A stretch of DNA of 64,000 nucleotides from Paractinoplanes aksuensis (GCF_024137025.1 NZ_JAMYJR010000007.1:1-64000); one strand, 5' to 3'. Counted from the first letter of the stretch, positions 41,922-51,115 are shown. Program-made: numbers and translations. Notes: generated from the sequence alone by a model not told the origin.

Positions 41922-43391
41922 ATGGCTGACCCGACCGACGAAGTCCGCCTCGTCCCCTGCGAGCCCGGCGCTCTCACCCCCGACGAGCTGCGCACCCTGT
42001 TCCTGTTCGAGAAGCTGACCGACGAGCAGCTCACCTGGATCTCGCAGCACGGCTGCACCATGAGCATGCCCGCCGGCGGCGTCGTGATCCGCGAGGGCGA
42101 CCCCGCCGAACAGTTCTTCGTGCTGCTCAGCGGCACGATCGCGCTGACCCGGCGGATCGGCCAGGACGACGTCGAGACGACCCGCACCGAGCAGCGCGGC
42201 GTCTACATGGGCGCCACGCAGTCCTACCTGCGCGACGACGGCGTCGAGCGCAAGTACATGGCGTCGATGCGCGCGCTCGACGACTCCGAGTTCTTCGTGC
42301 TGACCGCCGACGACTTCAGCCACATCATGCGCGAGTGGTTCCCGATGGCCCTGCACCTGCTCGAGGGGCTGACCCTGGGCATGCGCAGCACCCAGGCCGC
42401 GGTCAGCGAGCGGCAGCGCCTGACCGCACTCGGCGCGCTCTCGGCCGGTCTGATGCACGAGCTCAACAACCCGGCCGCGGCGGCCGGGCGGGCCACCAGC
42501 GCGCTGCGCCAGCGGGTGGCCGGCATGCGGCACAAGCTGGCCATGCTGGCCGCGGGCAAGGTCGACCCGGAACGCCTGGTGGCGCTGGTCGAGCTGCAGG
42601 AAGACGTGATCGAGCGGGCGGCCAAGGCCAAAGTGCTGACCGCGATGGAGATGTCCGACCGCGAGGACGAGCTCGGCGACTGGATGGACGAGCGCAACGT
42701 CACCGGCGGCTGGGACCTGGCCCCCGTCTTCGCCCAGGGCGGCATCGACATCGAATGCCTCACCCTGATCGAGGAGCGGGTCGGCGGCCGTGAGCTGCTC
42801 GACCAGGCCATCCACTGGATCGGCTACGCGCTCGAGACCGAGCAGCTGATGACCGACATCGAGGACGCCACGAGCCGGGTGTCGTCGCTGGTGTCGGCGG
42901 CCAAGCAGTACTCGCAGATGGACCGGGCGGCCCACCAGTGGATCGACGTGCACACCGGCCTCGACAGCACGCTGGTCATGCTCACCCACAAGATCGGTGA
43001 CGGGGTCAAGGTCGTGAAGGACTACGACCGCTCGTTGCCGCAGGTGCCGGCCCACCCGGCCGAGCTCAACCAGGTCTGGACCAACCTGATCGACAACGCG
43101 GTGCAGGCCATGAGCGGCGCCGGCACGCTGACGGTCAAGACGTACCGCGAGGACGACCACGTCGTCGTCGCGATCGGCGACACCGGCCCGGGCGTGCCCG
43201 ACGAGTTGAAGAAGCGGGTGTTCGAGCCGTTCTTCACGACCAAGCCGGTGGGCGAGGGCACGGGGCTAGGCCTCGACATCTCGTACCGGATCGTGGTCAA
43301 CGGGCACGGTGGGGACATCCGGCTCGAGTCGAAGCCGGGCGACACCAGGTTCCTGGTGCGGCTGCCGCTCACCGAGCCGTCGTCGGCCTGA
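41922..43391 (+). CDS. Cyclic-nucleotide-domain sensor histidine kinase
   Basis: A 489-aa cytoplasmic kinase. A cNMP-binding/CRP-like sensor (~25-150; FLFEKLTDEQLTWI, IREGDPAEQFFVLLSG) is joined to a kinase core with His179 in MHELNNPAA, the N box NLIDNAVQAM, and the G boxes GDTGPGVP, FEPFFTTK and GTGLGLDIS. It has no membrane segment, so it reads an internal signal, perhaps cAMP or a redox state. It is adjacent to the receiver-flavoreductase, which is probably its partner. A strong terminator follows. Confidence 0.92.
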   Translation: MADPTDEVRLVPCEPGALTPDELRTLFLFEKLTDEQLTWISQHGCTMSMPAGGVVIREGDPAEQFFVLLSGTIALTRRIGQDDVETTRTEQRGVYMGATQSYLRDDGVERKYMASMRALDDSEFFVLTADDFSHIMREWFPMALHLLEGLTLGMRSTQAAVSERQRLTALGALSAGLMHELNNPAAAAGRATSALRQRVAGMRHKLAMLAAGKVDPERLVALVELQEDVIERAAKAKVLTAMEMSDREDELGDWMDERNVTGGWDLAPVFAQGGIDIECLTLIEERVGGRELLDQAIHWIGYALETEQLMTDIEDATSRVSSLVSAAKQYSQMDRAAHQWIDVHTGLDSTLVMLTHKIGDGVKVVKDYDRSLPQVPAHPAELNQVWTNLIDNAVQAMSGAGTLTVKTYREDDHVVVAIGDTGPGVPDELKKRVFEPFFTTKPVGEGTGLGLDISYRIVVNGHGGDIRLESKPGDTRFLVRLPLTEPSSA

Positions 43392-43395
43392 GAAC

Positions 43396-43422
43396 AGCGG
43401 GCGGGGACATTCCCCGCCCGCT
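43396..43422. terminator. Bidirectional hairpin terminator
   Basis: AGCGGGCGGGGA (43396-43407) and TCCCCGCCCGCT (43411-43422) form a perfect 12-bp stem with a 3-nt loop, lying between the convergent histidine kinase and DinB-like genes. Confidence 0.85.
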
Positions 43423-43425
43423 CAA

Positions 43426-43923
43426 CTACAACAACCCTCGTAGGTACGCGGCCTGGCCCGCGTGCTGCGCGTCGTCGTCGTACACGCTGATCAGCCGCAC
43501 CCCCAGGGTGACCGGCGGATCCCAGTTGTCGTCGACCACCCGGTCGAGGTCGTCGCCGGTGAGGCCGGCCAGATAGCCCACCGTGCGGTCGTGGACCGCC
43601 CGGTAGTAGTCGAGCAGGACCTGCGCGCTCTCCGGGGCCACGGCCGCCACCTGCGCGGCATCGTGGCCGTACCCGGTCTCGCTCGCGTCCTTCAGCCCGA
43701 ACCGGGCCGGCCAGTCACCGCTCGCGTAGACCTGCTCGGTCCCCATCACCTCGGCCACGTGGTCGTCCTGGACCCGGGTCAGGTGCCAGACCAGCCAGCC
43801 GATCGAGTTGGCGCCCTTGGCCGGCTGATAACGCAGTTGCTCGGGCGTGAGGCCCTGCACCGCCGTCTCGACCAGCTCCGGGAGCCGTCCGAAGGCCTCG
43901 GCCAGTACGTCTTTCGCGTCCAT
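43426..43923 (-). CDS. DinB-family protein
   Basis: A 165-aa metal-binding DinB-like four-helix protein with IGWLVWHLTRVQDDHV (candidate metal His) and a second His near the C terminus (DDAQHAGQAAYLRG). The related actinobacterial DUF664 group is often linked to thiol chemistry; the reaction is unknown. It begins 3 nt after the upstream membrane-protein stop, so it is probably the last gene of a three-gene operon. Confidence 0.85.
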   Translation of the reverse strand: MDAKDVLAEAFGRLPELVETAVQGLTPEQLRYQPAKGANSIGWLVWHLTRVQDDHVAEVMGTEQVYASGDWPARFGLKDASETGYGHDAAQVAAVAPESAQVLLDYYRAVHDRTVGYLAGLTGDDLDRVVDDNWDPPVTLGVRLISVYDDDAQHAGQAAYLRGLL

Positions 43924-43926
43924 CCG

Positions 43927-44712
43927 TCACTCCCCGCTCTGCTGCTGGGTCGAGCCGTCCTGGGTCGAGCCGTCCTGGGTCGAGCCGTCCGTCGTCGACC
44001 CGTCCGGCTGATCCGGCCCGTCAGTGGGCTGGTCGGTGGGCGCTGTGCCGGGGTCGGTCCCCCCGGTCTGCTGCGGGTCGGCGGGCTCGGTCGTCGGGGT
44101 CGGTGTGGCCGAAGGAGCGCCGGTGGGCTCGCCGGTCGGCGCCTCGGTCGGCTCGGTGGCCGGACCGGGCCCCTCGGAAGGCTCGGTCGACGCGGACTCC
44201 GAGGGGGTCGGAGTGGTCGCGTCCCGCTTGCCGTTGTCGCCGCTGAACGCGGAGCCGAGTGTCGTGCTCGAACTGGTCTTCACCCCGACCGCGTCGGCCA
44301 TCGAGCGCTGGGTCAGCAGCTCGAAGGTGGTCAGCGTGCCCACGGCCAGCACGAAGACCGCGCCCGCGACGGCGGCGATCCGCCCCCAGCGCATCTTCTT
44401 CGGGCCCGTGGGGGCCGGCGCCGGCTCGTCGGACGGAACCTCGTCCTCGGCCGCCACCACTGCCGGGGTGCCGACGGCAGCCGGCGCGGTCACGAAGGTG
44501 GACGCGATGGTCTTGGTCCCGCGATTGATGAACCGGGTGTAGAGCTCAGTGCCGACCGATCCGATGACGCTCGCGACGGCCGCGCCGATCAGCGTTCCTG
44601 CGACGCCGAGAAAGGAACCCACGACCGCGGCCGAGACCGCGGCGAGTGTTCCGGCGATGGTCTTGGGGATGTCGATGCCGGACCACAGACGATCCGGTGC
44701 GTGCTCGGTCAT
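43927..44712 (-). CDS. Membrane protein with repeated Pro/Thr/Glu-rich tail
   Basis: A 261-aa protein with an N-terminal Ala/Gly-rich hydrophobic region (~15-60), a second transmembrane segment (~112-132) and a ~110-residue acidic Pro/Thr/Ser-rich tail ending in DGSTQ pentapeptide repeats. Those are encoded by a 15-bp DNA repeat near 43955-44000. The tail is probably disordered outside the membrane. The function is unknown. GAGGAGG precedes the ATG. It lies between the MFS and DinB genes in one operon. Confidence 0.75.
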   Translation of the reverse strand: MTEHAPDRLWSGIDIPKTIAGTLAAVSAAVVGSFLGVAGTLIGAAVASVIGSVGTELYTRFINRGTKTIASTFVTAPAAVGTPAVVAAEDEVPSDEPAPAPTGPKKMRWGRIAAVAGAVFVLAVGTLTTFELLTQRSMADAVGVKTSSSTTLGSAFSGDNGKRDATTPTPSESASTEPSEGPGPATEPTEAPTGEPTGAPSATPTPTTEPADPQQTGGTDPGTAPTDQPTDGPDQPDGSTTDGSTQDGSTQDGSTQQQSGE

Positions 44713-44727
44713 GTCCTCCTCAGCCTC

Positions 44728-46077
44728 TTACTTCGGTCCCGTGGAAGCCTTGGCCTTCTCCGCACGGGCGATTTGTAAACCCCGCCGATGCGCCCATACC
44801 TCGCGCAGGGGACGGACGACGACACCCTCCTCGGCCATGCGCCGCCGGGCCAACCTGCGGGTTCGCAGGATTCCGACGACGCCGATCACGATGAAGGTGT
44901 ATTGCACCGACATGGCCACTTTGAAGTCGGCGATGTCATAGTTCGTGCCGCCGCCGGTGCGCGCGTCGAGAATCAGGCCGATCAATTCGATCGACAGCAA
45001 CGAGGCGACGAACCCGCCCACGTTGACGACGCCGGTGGCCGTGCCCAGCCGATGCGGCGGGTTGAACGTCCGCGCGTAGTCGAAGCCGATCATCGAACCC
45101 GGCCCGCCCAGACCCAGCGCCACGATCAGCAGCACCAGCACCGGCAGCGGCGCCTGTCCGGGCCAGGCCAGCACCAGGGCCCAGCCGGCCGAGTTGACCG
45201 CGATCACCCCCAGCACCAGCCACGAGCGGCGCAGCGGGTGCCGCTGCACGAGGATCCCGATCAGCGGGCCGGCCGCCATGCCGACCAGGACGAAAAGGGT
45301 GAGCAGCACGCTCGCCGTCTCGCGGGGCAGCCCCTGCCCGGCGACCAGGAACGGGAAGCCCCACATGAGCGCGAACACCGTGCCCATGAACTGGGTGGTG
45401 AAGTGCGTCCACAGACCGAGCCGGGTGCCCGGGTGCCGCCAGGCGCTGCCCAGGCTCTCGGCGAGCTGGCCCATCGTCATCGACTCGCCCCGGTTCATCC
45501 GCCGGTCCGGGCTGTCGTGCAGGGCGGCGAACGCGGCCACGGCCACGAAGACCCCGGCCCCCGCGGTCGCGAAGAACGCGGTGCTCCAGCCCGGGCCGGC
45601 CAGCAGGATCGCCAGCGGCACGGCCGACAGCACCTGCCCGGCCTGACCGACGATGCCGGTCATCTGGGTCAGCACCGGCACCCGCTTGGCCGGGAACCAC
45701 TGCGGCACCAGGCGCAGCACGCTGATGAAGGTCATCGCGTCACCCGCACCGACCAGGACGCGGGCCAGGACGGCGCCACCGACATGATCGGTGGTTGCCA
45801 TGATCGCCTGGCCGGCCGCCATCAGCACACCGCCGCTGACCACCAGTCGCAGTGACCCGAAGCGGTCGAGCAGCAGCCCGACCGGCACCTGAAGACCGGC
45901 GTACACGAGAAGTTGCAGCACGGCGAACGAGGCGAGCGCTCCGGCGCCGATGCCGAAGCGGTGCTGCGCATCCAGCCCGGCCACGCCGAGCGAGGTGCGG
46001 TGCAGCACTGCGACGATGTACGCGGCGAGGCCGACGGCCCAGACCGCCCAGGCCCTCGTTGAGGGACGCAGGGGCAT
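44728..46077 (-). CDS. Major facilitator superfamily transporter (NNP/OPA-like)
   Basis: A 449-aa membrane protein with 12 predicted helices and the loop 2-3 signature GLLLDRFGSLR. The layout (VPQWFPAKRVPVLTQMTGIVGQAGQ) resembles actinobacterial nitrate/sugar-phosphate-type MFS carriers; the substrate is unknown. ATG 46077 is chosen because GGAAGG lies 6 nt upstream; the longer frame from 46239 has a non-membrane extension of poor coding quality. It is first in the operon with the two following leftward genes. Confidence 0.88.
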   Translation of the reverse strand: MPLRPSTRAWAVWAVGLAAYIVAVLHRTSLGVAGLDAQHRFGIGAGALASFAVLQLLVYAGLQVPVGLLLDRFGSLRLVVSGGVLMAAGQAIMATTDHVGGAVLARVLVGAGDAMTFISVLRLVPQWFPAKRVPVLTQMTGIVGQAGQVLSAVPLAILLAGPGWSTAFFATAGAGVFVAVAAFAALHDSPDRRMNRGESMTMGQLAESLGSAWRHPGTRLGLWTHFTTQFMGTVFALMWGFPFLVAGQGLPRETASVLLTLFVLVGMAAGPLIGILVQRHPLRRSWLVLGVIAVNSAGWALVLAWPGQAPLPVLVLLIVALGLGGPGSMIGFDYARTFNPPHRLGTATGVVNVGGFVASLLSIELIGLILDARTGGGTNYDIADFKVAMSVQYTFIVIGVVGILRTRRLARRRMAEEGVVVRPLREVWAHRRGLQIARAEKAKASTGPK

Positions 46078-46286
46078 GAGACGCCTTCCACTCGCTTTCT
46101 TGCACGTACGGATCCCAGCCTTGTCCGCCGGGCCGCCGATCAGCAACCGAATCCGGCCGAAACCACACGTGCGTCCGGTCACTGATGGACTGAGCAGGGC
46201 GTCAAGCCCATTTCCGCGATTCGAGCAGGTTGTGACCACTATTACCGGGCGGAAGAAAGCCGCCCGACGGAGGCTTGAACACGAAT

Positions 46287-47525
46287 ATGCGCCAAGACCC
46301 TGCCGGCCGCCGCTTAGGCGTGGTCCTCGTCCTCGGTTTTCTGTCCGCTCTCGGGCCGTTGACCATCGACATGTACCTTCCGTCCCTCCCCACGATCACC
46401 ACTGACCTGCAGACCACCGAGGCCGCGGTGCAGCTCACGCTCACCGGCACGCTCCTCGGTCTGGCGCTCGGCCAGTTGCTGATCGGCCCGCTGTCCGACG
46501 CCATCGGCCGCCGGACACCGCTGCTCATCGGGGTCGGCGTGCACGTGCTGGCCTCGGTCCTGTGCGTCATCGCGCCCAACCTGGCCGTCCTCGGCACCCT
46601 GCGCGTGCTGCAGGGCCTGGGCGCCGCGGCGGCCGCGGTCGTCGCCATGGCGATCGTGCGCGACCTGTTCAGCGGGTTCGCCGCGGCCAAGCTGCTCTCC
46701 CGGCTGATGCTGGTCATCGGCGTGGCCCCGATCCTCGCGCCGACCATCGGCGGCACCGTGCTGCACTGGACGTCCTGGCGCGGCGTCTTCGTCGTGCTGA
46801 CCGTGGTCGCGATCGCGATCCTGACCGCCACGGCGCTGTTCCTGCCCGAGACGCTGCCGGTCGAGCGCCGGCGCAACGGCGGGGTCGTGGGCACGCTGAA
46901 GGACTACGGCACGCTGTTCACCGACCGTACGTACGTGGGTCTGATCGTGGTCGCCGCGCTCGCCTTCTCGGCCCTGTTCGCCTACGTGAGCGGCTCCTCC
47001 TTCGTCTTCCAGGAGGAGTTCGGGATGAGCGAGCAGCAGTTCGCGTACGTCTTCGCCGGCGGCGCGATCGGGCTCATCGGCGCCACCCAGCTCAACGTGC
47101 GGCTGCTCCGCCGCTGGTCGCCGGCCCGCATCCTGGGCTCGGCGCTGATCGCGGGGGCCGGCTTCGGCGTCCTGCTGCTGATCACCGCCACCACCGGCTT
47201 CGGCGGCCTGGCCGGCATCCTGGTGCCGCTGTGGCTGGTGCTGGCCACCGTCGGCCTGGCCATGCCGAACGCGCCCGCGCTGGCCCTGTCCCGCCACGGC
47301 GAGGCCGCCGGCACCGCGGCCGCCCTGCTCGGCGCGGTGCAGTTCGGCGTCGGTGCGCTGGCCGCCCCGCTGGTCGGTGTGCTCGGCAACAGCTCGACGG
47401 CCATGGCCATCGTGGTCGCGGGCGGCATGAGCGGCGCGGTGGTCGTGCTGTGGACCGTCGTCCGCCCCAGCCGGCTGCCGGCTGAGGTCGAGACGGGCGA
47501 GCCCGTGATGGCTGTCGCACACTGA
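46287..47525 (+). CDS. Bcr/CflA-family multidrug efflux transporter
   Basis: A 412-aa 12-helix MFS drug exporter. The family hallmarks ALGPLTIDMYLPSLP and GQLLIGPLSDAIGRRTPLL are both at the N terminus, followed by RVLQGLGAAAAAVVAMAIVRD. It exports drugs or metabolites by proton antiport. The start is either ATG 46287, 13 nt after GGAGG, or TTG 46275, which is too close to that site. It is divergent from the other MFS gene across a 209-bp region. Confidence 0.9.
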   Translation: MRQDPAGRRLGVVLVLGFLSALGPLTIDMYLPSLPTITTDLQTTEAAVQLTLTGTLLGLALGQLLIGPLSDAIGRRTPLLIGVGVHVLASVLCVIAPNLAVLGTLRVLQGLGAAAAAVVAMAIVRDLFSGFAAAKLLSRLMLVIGVAPILAPTIGGTVLHWTSWRGVFVVLTVVAIAILTATALFLPETLPVERRRNGGVVGTLKDYGTLFTDRTYVGLIVVAALAFSALFAYVSGSSFVFQEEFGMSEQQFAYVFAGGAIGLIGATQLNVRLLRRWSPARILGSALIAGAGFGVLLLITATTGFGGLAGILVPLWLVLATVGLAMPNAPALALSRHGEAAGTAAALLGAVQFGVGALAAPLVGVLGNSSTAMAIVVAGGMSGAVVVLWTVVRPSRLPAEVETGEPVMAVAH

Positions 47526-47580
47526 GCGACGCGCGTCGCATTACCGTGAGTCGATCCCGGCGGTGGGGTAGCAGCGTGCC

Positions 47581-48393
47581 ATGCGCGAACACACCCCCCG
47601 CCGGTGGGCCTGGCTCGGCGTCCTGGTCACCGGTCTTGCCCTGTACGCCGTCGTGCTGTGGACGCTGGTCCACACGCAGAACCCCAACTTCGTGCCGGCC
47701 CTGATCCTGCTCGGCGCGACCGTCGTACCCCTCGCCTTCCTCACCTTCGCCCAGGCCCGCACCGGCCGCTGGCAGGTGCCGACCTCGGCCCTGGTGATCT
47801 CCGCGTTCTTCGGCGGGGTCATCGGCATCGTGGTCGCGGGCACCCTCGAGTACGACACGTTGCGCGGCCTCGGCGTGCTGCCGATGGTGCTGGTCGCGGT
47901 CATCGAGGAGTCGGCCAAGCTCATCGTGCCGCTGATCCTGCTGCTCACGATCATGAGCCGGCACGAGCGCCGCCTCCCGTCGGACGGCCTGATCATCGGC
48001 GTCGCGTCGGGCATGGGCTTCGCCGCCCTGGAAACCATGGGGTACGGCTTCACGGCGCTGCTCGCCTCGGGCGGCAACATCGGCAGCGTCGAGCAGACCC
48101 TGTTCCTGCGCGGGCTGACCTCGCCGGCCGGGCACACAGCGTGGACCGGGCTGACCGCCGGGGCGCTGTGGGCCCTGATCGCGGCGCCCAGCCTGCGGCG
48201 AGCGCTCGCCTTCATCGGCACCTTCGCCGGGGCCGTCGTCCTGCACACCTGCTGGGACACGTTCGGCGCGCCGATCCCGTACGTCATCCTGGCCGCCATC
48301 AGCCTCGGCTGGCTGTTCCTGGCCCTGCGCCACTACCGCACCTTCGCCGAGCACTCCCCCGCCGCCGTCTCGCTACGGCCCCTCACGATCTAG
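47581..48393 (+). CDS. PrsW-like intramembrane metalloprotease
   Basis: A 270-aa membrane protein with about eight helices. It carries the metal-site motifs of the PrsW/CAAX-like family: E109-E110-S-A-K, F148-A-A-L-E151, His185 and His222. Family members cleave membrane-bound regulators such as anti-sigma factors; the substrate here is unknown and no anti-sigma gene is adjacent. Confidence 0.85.
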   Translation: MREHTPRRWAWLGVLVTGLALYAVVLWTLVHTQNPNFVPALILLGATVVPLAFLTFAQARTGRWQVPTSALVISAFFGGVIGIVVAGTLEYDTLRGLGVLPMVLVAVIEESAKLIVPLILLLTIMSRHERRLPSDGLIIGVASGMGFAALETMGYGFTALLASGGNIGSVEQTLFLRGLTSPAGHTAWTGLTAGALWALIAAPSLRRALAFIGTFAGAVVLHTCWDTFGAPIPYVILAAISLGWLFLALRHYRTFAEHSPAAVSLRPLTI

Positions 48394-48416
48394 ATCTTTT
48401 CGCTACGGTCTCCCCC

Positions 48417-49319
48417 ATGCGCAGTCCTACCCAACCACTGATCGACGTCGATGACATCGCCGGGATCGTCCACGACGGTCTCGGTGTCGGCGTGACCGGG
48501 GCGTCGGAGCTGAGCGGGGGCGGGTTCGCCGCAGTCTGGCGAGCTTCGCTCACCGACGGGCGCGAGGTGGTGGTCAAGGTGGGGCCGCCGGCGTCGGCTC
48601 GACTACTGGCGTACGAACGGAAGTTGATCCCGGCCGAGGCCGTGTACTACTCCCTCGTACGCGAAAAAGCCCCCGTGCCGGCCGTGCTCGCCCACAGCGA
48701 CAACTGGATCATCTCGACGCTGCTGCCCGGCGAGCCGCTCACGGCGGTCGAGTCGGCCGTGGCCCGGCAGCAGCTGGGCGCGGCGGTCGCGCGGGTCCAC
48801 ACGATCACCGGGCCGTTGTTCGGCTACACCGGCGACCGCCCGTCCGGGCCGGACTGGCCCACCGCCTTCCACGCGATGATCGAATCGCTGCGCTCCGACG
48901 CGGCCGACTGGGACGTGCCGCTGCCCCCGCTGGACGGACTGGTCGACCGGCACCGCACCCTGCTGGCCGAGGCGACCCGGCCGGCGCTGCTGCACTTCGA
49001 CCTGTGGGACGGCAACGTGCTGGTGGCCGACGACGGCTCGCTCAGCGGCCTGGTCGACGGCGAGCGCTACCTGTACGGCGACCCGCTGCTCGACTTCGTG
49101 TCGCCCGCGCTGTTCCGGCGCATCGACGAATCGCATCCGTTCGCCCAGGGGTACGGGGCCGGGCCGTTCACCGCGGCCGAGCTCACCCGCATCGCCCTGT
49201 ACCGCGTGCACCTCTACGTGCTGATGCTGGCCGAGGGGCCGAGCCGGGGCATCGCGCTCGACGCCGACCGCCAGCAGCTGGTGACGTCCCTGCTCGAGGC
49301 CGAACTGGCGGACCTCTGA
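48417..49319 (+). CDS. Fructosamine/aminoglycoside kinase-like phosphotransferase
   Basis: A 300-aa kinase of the APH/fructosamine-kinase superfamily, with an ATP-binding Lys in VVVKVG, the catalytic loop HFDLWDGNVL and a metal-binding Asp in LVDGERYLYGDPLLDF. It probably phosphorylates a small hydroxylated metabolite. The ATG has TACGGT at 48404-48409, 7 nt upstream, and no ribosome site, so a leaderless mRNA is likely. It overlaps the next gene by one base in TGATG. Confidence 0.85.
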   Translation: MRSPTQPLIDVDDIAGIVHDGLGVGVTGASELSGGGFAAVWRASLTDGREVVVKVGPPASARLLAYERKLIPAEAVYYSLVREKAPVPAVLAHSDNWIISTLLPGEPLTAVESAVARQQLGAAVARVHTITGPLFGYTGDRPSGPDWPTAFHAMIESLRSDAADWDVPLPPLDGLVDRHRTLLAEATRPALLHFDLWDGNVLVADDGSLSGLVDGERYLYGDPLLDFVSPALFRRIDESHPFAQGYGAGPFTAAELTRIALYRVHLYVLMLAEGPSRGIALDADRQQLVTSLLEAELADL

Positions 49320-49741
49320 TGCAGATCACCTGGACGACGGACGTGGCCCGGGTGGCCGTGCTGTTCGACGAGTACCGGGTCCACTACGGTCAGCCGGCCG
49401 ACGTCGCGCGCACCCACGCCTGGCTGACCGACCAGGTCACGGCCGGTCACCTGCGCCTGGCCGACGCCGGCGACGACGGCTTCGTCACGGTCGCGGTGCT
49501 GCCCGCCTCGCTGACGCTGGGGCAGGCCTGGCTCGTCCGCGATCTGTACGTCCCGCCGCGGGCCCGCCGCCGTGGCGTGGCCCGGGCGCTGCTGAACCAC
49601 GTCGTCGAGGAGGCCCGGGCGGGCGGCGCGCGGCGCGTCTCCCTGCAGACCGAGAGCGACAACGGGTCGGCGCTGGCCCTCTATGCGTCGGCCGGCTTCC
49701 GCCCGGTCCCCGGCCTCGAGATGCTCAACCTGACTCTCTGA
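49319..49741 (+). CDS. GNAT-family N-acetyltransferase
   Basis: A 140-aa acetyltransferase with the acetyl-CoA-binding motif RARRRGVARALL followed by SLQTESDNGSALALYASAGF. The substrate is unknown. It shares a TGATG junction with the upstream kinase (stop and start overlap), so the two are co-translated and may modify the same metabolite. Confidence 0.88.
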   Translation: MQITWTTDVARVAVLFDEYRVHYGQPADVARTHAWLTDQVTAGHLRLADAGDDGFVTVAVLPASLTLGQAWLVRDLYVPPRARRRGVARALLNHVVEEARAGGARRVSLQTESDNGSALALYASAGFRPVPGLEMLNLTL

Positions 49742-50103
49742 CCCGATCCAGGCTCCAGTCGCCTGGTCGAGGCTGGTCGGCCGATCGTTCGGGCCGTCGC
49801 GGGGTCGAGGCCGCCCGCCGGCCGCTGGTTCGCGCCGTCACGGAATCGGGGCCGCCCGCCGGCCGCTGGTTCGCGCCGTCACGGAGTCGAGGCCGCCCGC
49901 CGGCCGCTGGTTCGCGCCGTCACGGGGACGGGGCCGTTCGTGCCGTCACGGGGACGAGGACGGCCTGCTGGCCGTTCGTTTGGGCCTCTTGTCCGTCCGG
50001 ACCAAGGCGCCCCTTGCGCCCAACTGGTTGAGTAGAGTGCGGCCGAGTTCTGTCGACCGGGGACCGCCGCTGCTCATCCGCCACCGGTCTGCTCGGAGCG
50101 CTC
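49742..50103. other. Intergenic region with tandem repeats
   Basis: About 360 bp between a GNAT gene and a membrane-protein gene. It is dominated by a 41-bp tandem array (49807-49929) with degenerate flanks; the rest shows no gene. A GGAG ribosome site for the next gene lies at its right end. Confidence 0.6.
49807..49929. repeat. Three tandem 41-bp repeats
   Basis: Units start at 49807, 49848 and 49889. Each begins GAGGCCGCCCGCC (or GGGG) and ends CGCGCCGTCACGG; they differ at only a few bases. Partial, more diverged copies flank them on both sides. There are no spacers, so this is not a CRISPR array. Confidence 0.85.
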
Positions 50104-50934
50104 GTGTCCAACCCGCCGCCCCCGTACGGTCAGCCGCAACCTCCGTACGAGCCGCCGCCGTACGGTCATGAGCCGTCCCCTTACGGTCAGCAGCCGCTTT
50201 ACAACGGCCAGCCCCACCCCCCGGTGCAGCCGTACGCCCCGGTGCAGCCGTACGCCCCGGTGCAGCCCTACGGCGCGCCGCCGCCCGGCCATCCGGCGCC
50301 GCCGCTCGGTTCTGTGCCGCCGCCCGGCAATGTGCCGCCGCCCGGTTGGGTGCCACCGCCCGGGTTTGTGGCGCCGCCGCCGCGGAAGCCCGACAAGACT
50401 CTGCGGGCCGTACTGATCGGCATCGCCTGTCTCTTGGTCTTCTGCTCGGGTGCCGCCGTCATCGCGGGCATCACCACCAACTCGGTGCCCGACATCGACG
50501 CCGCCCCGACCGAGGCTGCTGAGGTCGGCCAGTTCGACCTGGAGCTGGGCGCGACCGCGAAGTTCTCGGACAGCGACGGCGCCCAGTCGGTGACCGTCAA
50601 GTCGGTCAAGTCGTTCAAGGAACCCTGCAACATGTTCGCGCCGGAGCCGGACAACGACCTCTACGTCGTCGTCGACGTGGTCGTTTCGGTGACGGCGGGC
50701 ACGGCCTCGGTCAGCTCGATGAACTTCGAGTGGATCGGCGACGACGGCGTCGCGGTCAGCGCCCTGTCGGGCGCTCTTTCCGGCTGCGCCAAGAACAGTC
50801 TGAGCTCGGCCAACGACGTCCGCGCGGGTCAGAAACGGGCCGGCCAGGTCGTCTTCGACGTGCCGTCGGCCCGGGGCTCGATCGAGTTCACCCCCAAGAC
50901 GTTCGGGCCCGCCAAAGCGTCCTGGAAGGCTTAG
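50104..50934 (+). CDS. Membrane-anchored DUF4352-like protein with Pro-rich N terminus
   Basis: A 276-aa protein. The N-terminal ~95 residues are Pro/Tyr/Gln-rich with PYG and APVQPY repeats (cytoplasmic, disordered). A transmembrane helix (~100-125) is followed by an extracytoplasmic Ig-like domain (~140-276) resembling DUF4352, with one Cys pair (EPCNMF and SGCAKN). The function is unknown; it is probably envelope-associated. The GTG start has GGAG 5 nt upstream. Confidence 0.78.
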   Translation: MSNPPPPYGQPQPPYEPPPYGHEPSPYGQQPLYNGQPHPPVQPYAPVQPYAPVQPYGAPPPGHPAPPLGSVPPPGNVPPPGWVPPPGFVAPPPRKPDKTLRAVLIGIACLLVFCSGAAVIAGITTNSVPDIDAAPTEAAEVGQFDLELGATAKFSDSDGAQSVTVKSVKSFKEPCNMFAPEPDNDLYVVVDVVVSVTAGTASVSSMNFEWIGDDGVAVSALSGALSGCAKNSLSSANDVRAGQKRAGQVVFDVPSARGSIEFTPKTFGPAKASWKA

Positions 50935-50982
50935 CCGACGCCCCGCTGATCATGCGGAACGGCAGCACGGCCCGCACGGCAG

Positions 50983-51067
50983 CACGGCCCGGACAGCAGC
51001 ACGGCCCGGACAGCAGCACGGCCCGGACAGCAGCACGGCCCGGACAGCAGCACGGCCCGGACAGCAG
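50983..51067. repeat. Five tandem 17-bp repeats
   Basis: CACGGCCCGGACAGCAG is repeated five times without interruption, with related degenerate units just upstream. A 17-bp period is not a codon multiple, so it is not coding. It lies between convergent genes after the Pro-rich membrane protein. Confidence 0.9.
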
Positions 51068-51115
51068 CGCGGGCGCGGCCGGGCCCGCGGCTGAGGGCAC
51101 GGCGCGGGGCGCGAA

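Noticed and set aside
49807..51067. Possible CRISPR arrays
   Set aside because: Repeats are directly tandem, without unique spacers, and no cas gene is present.
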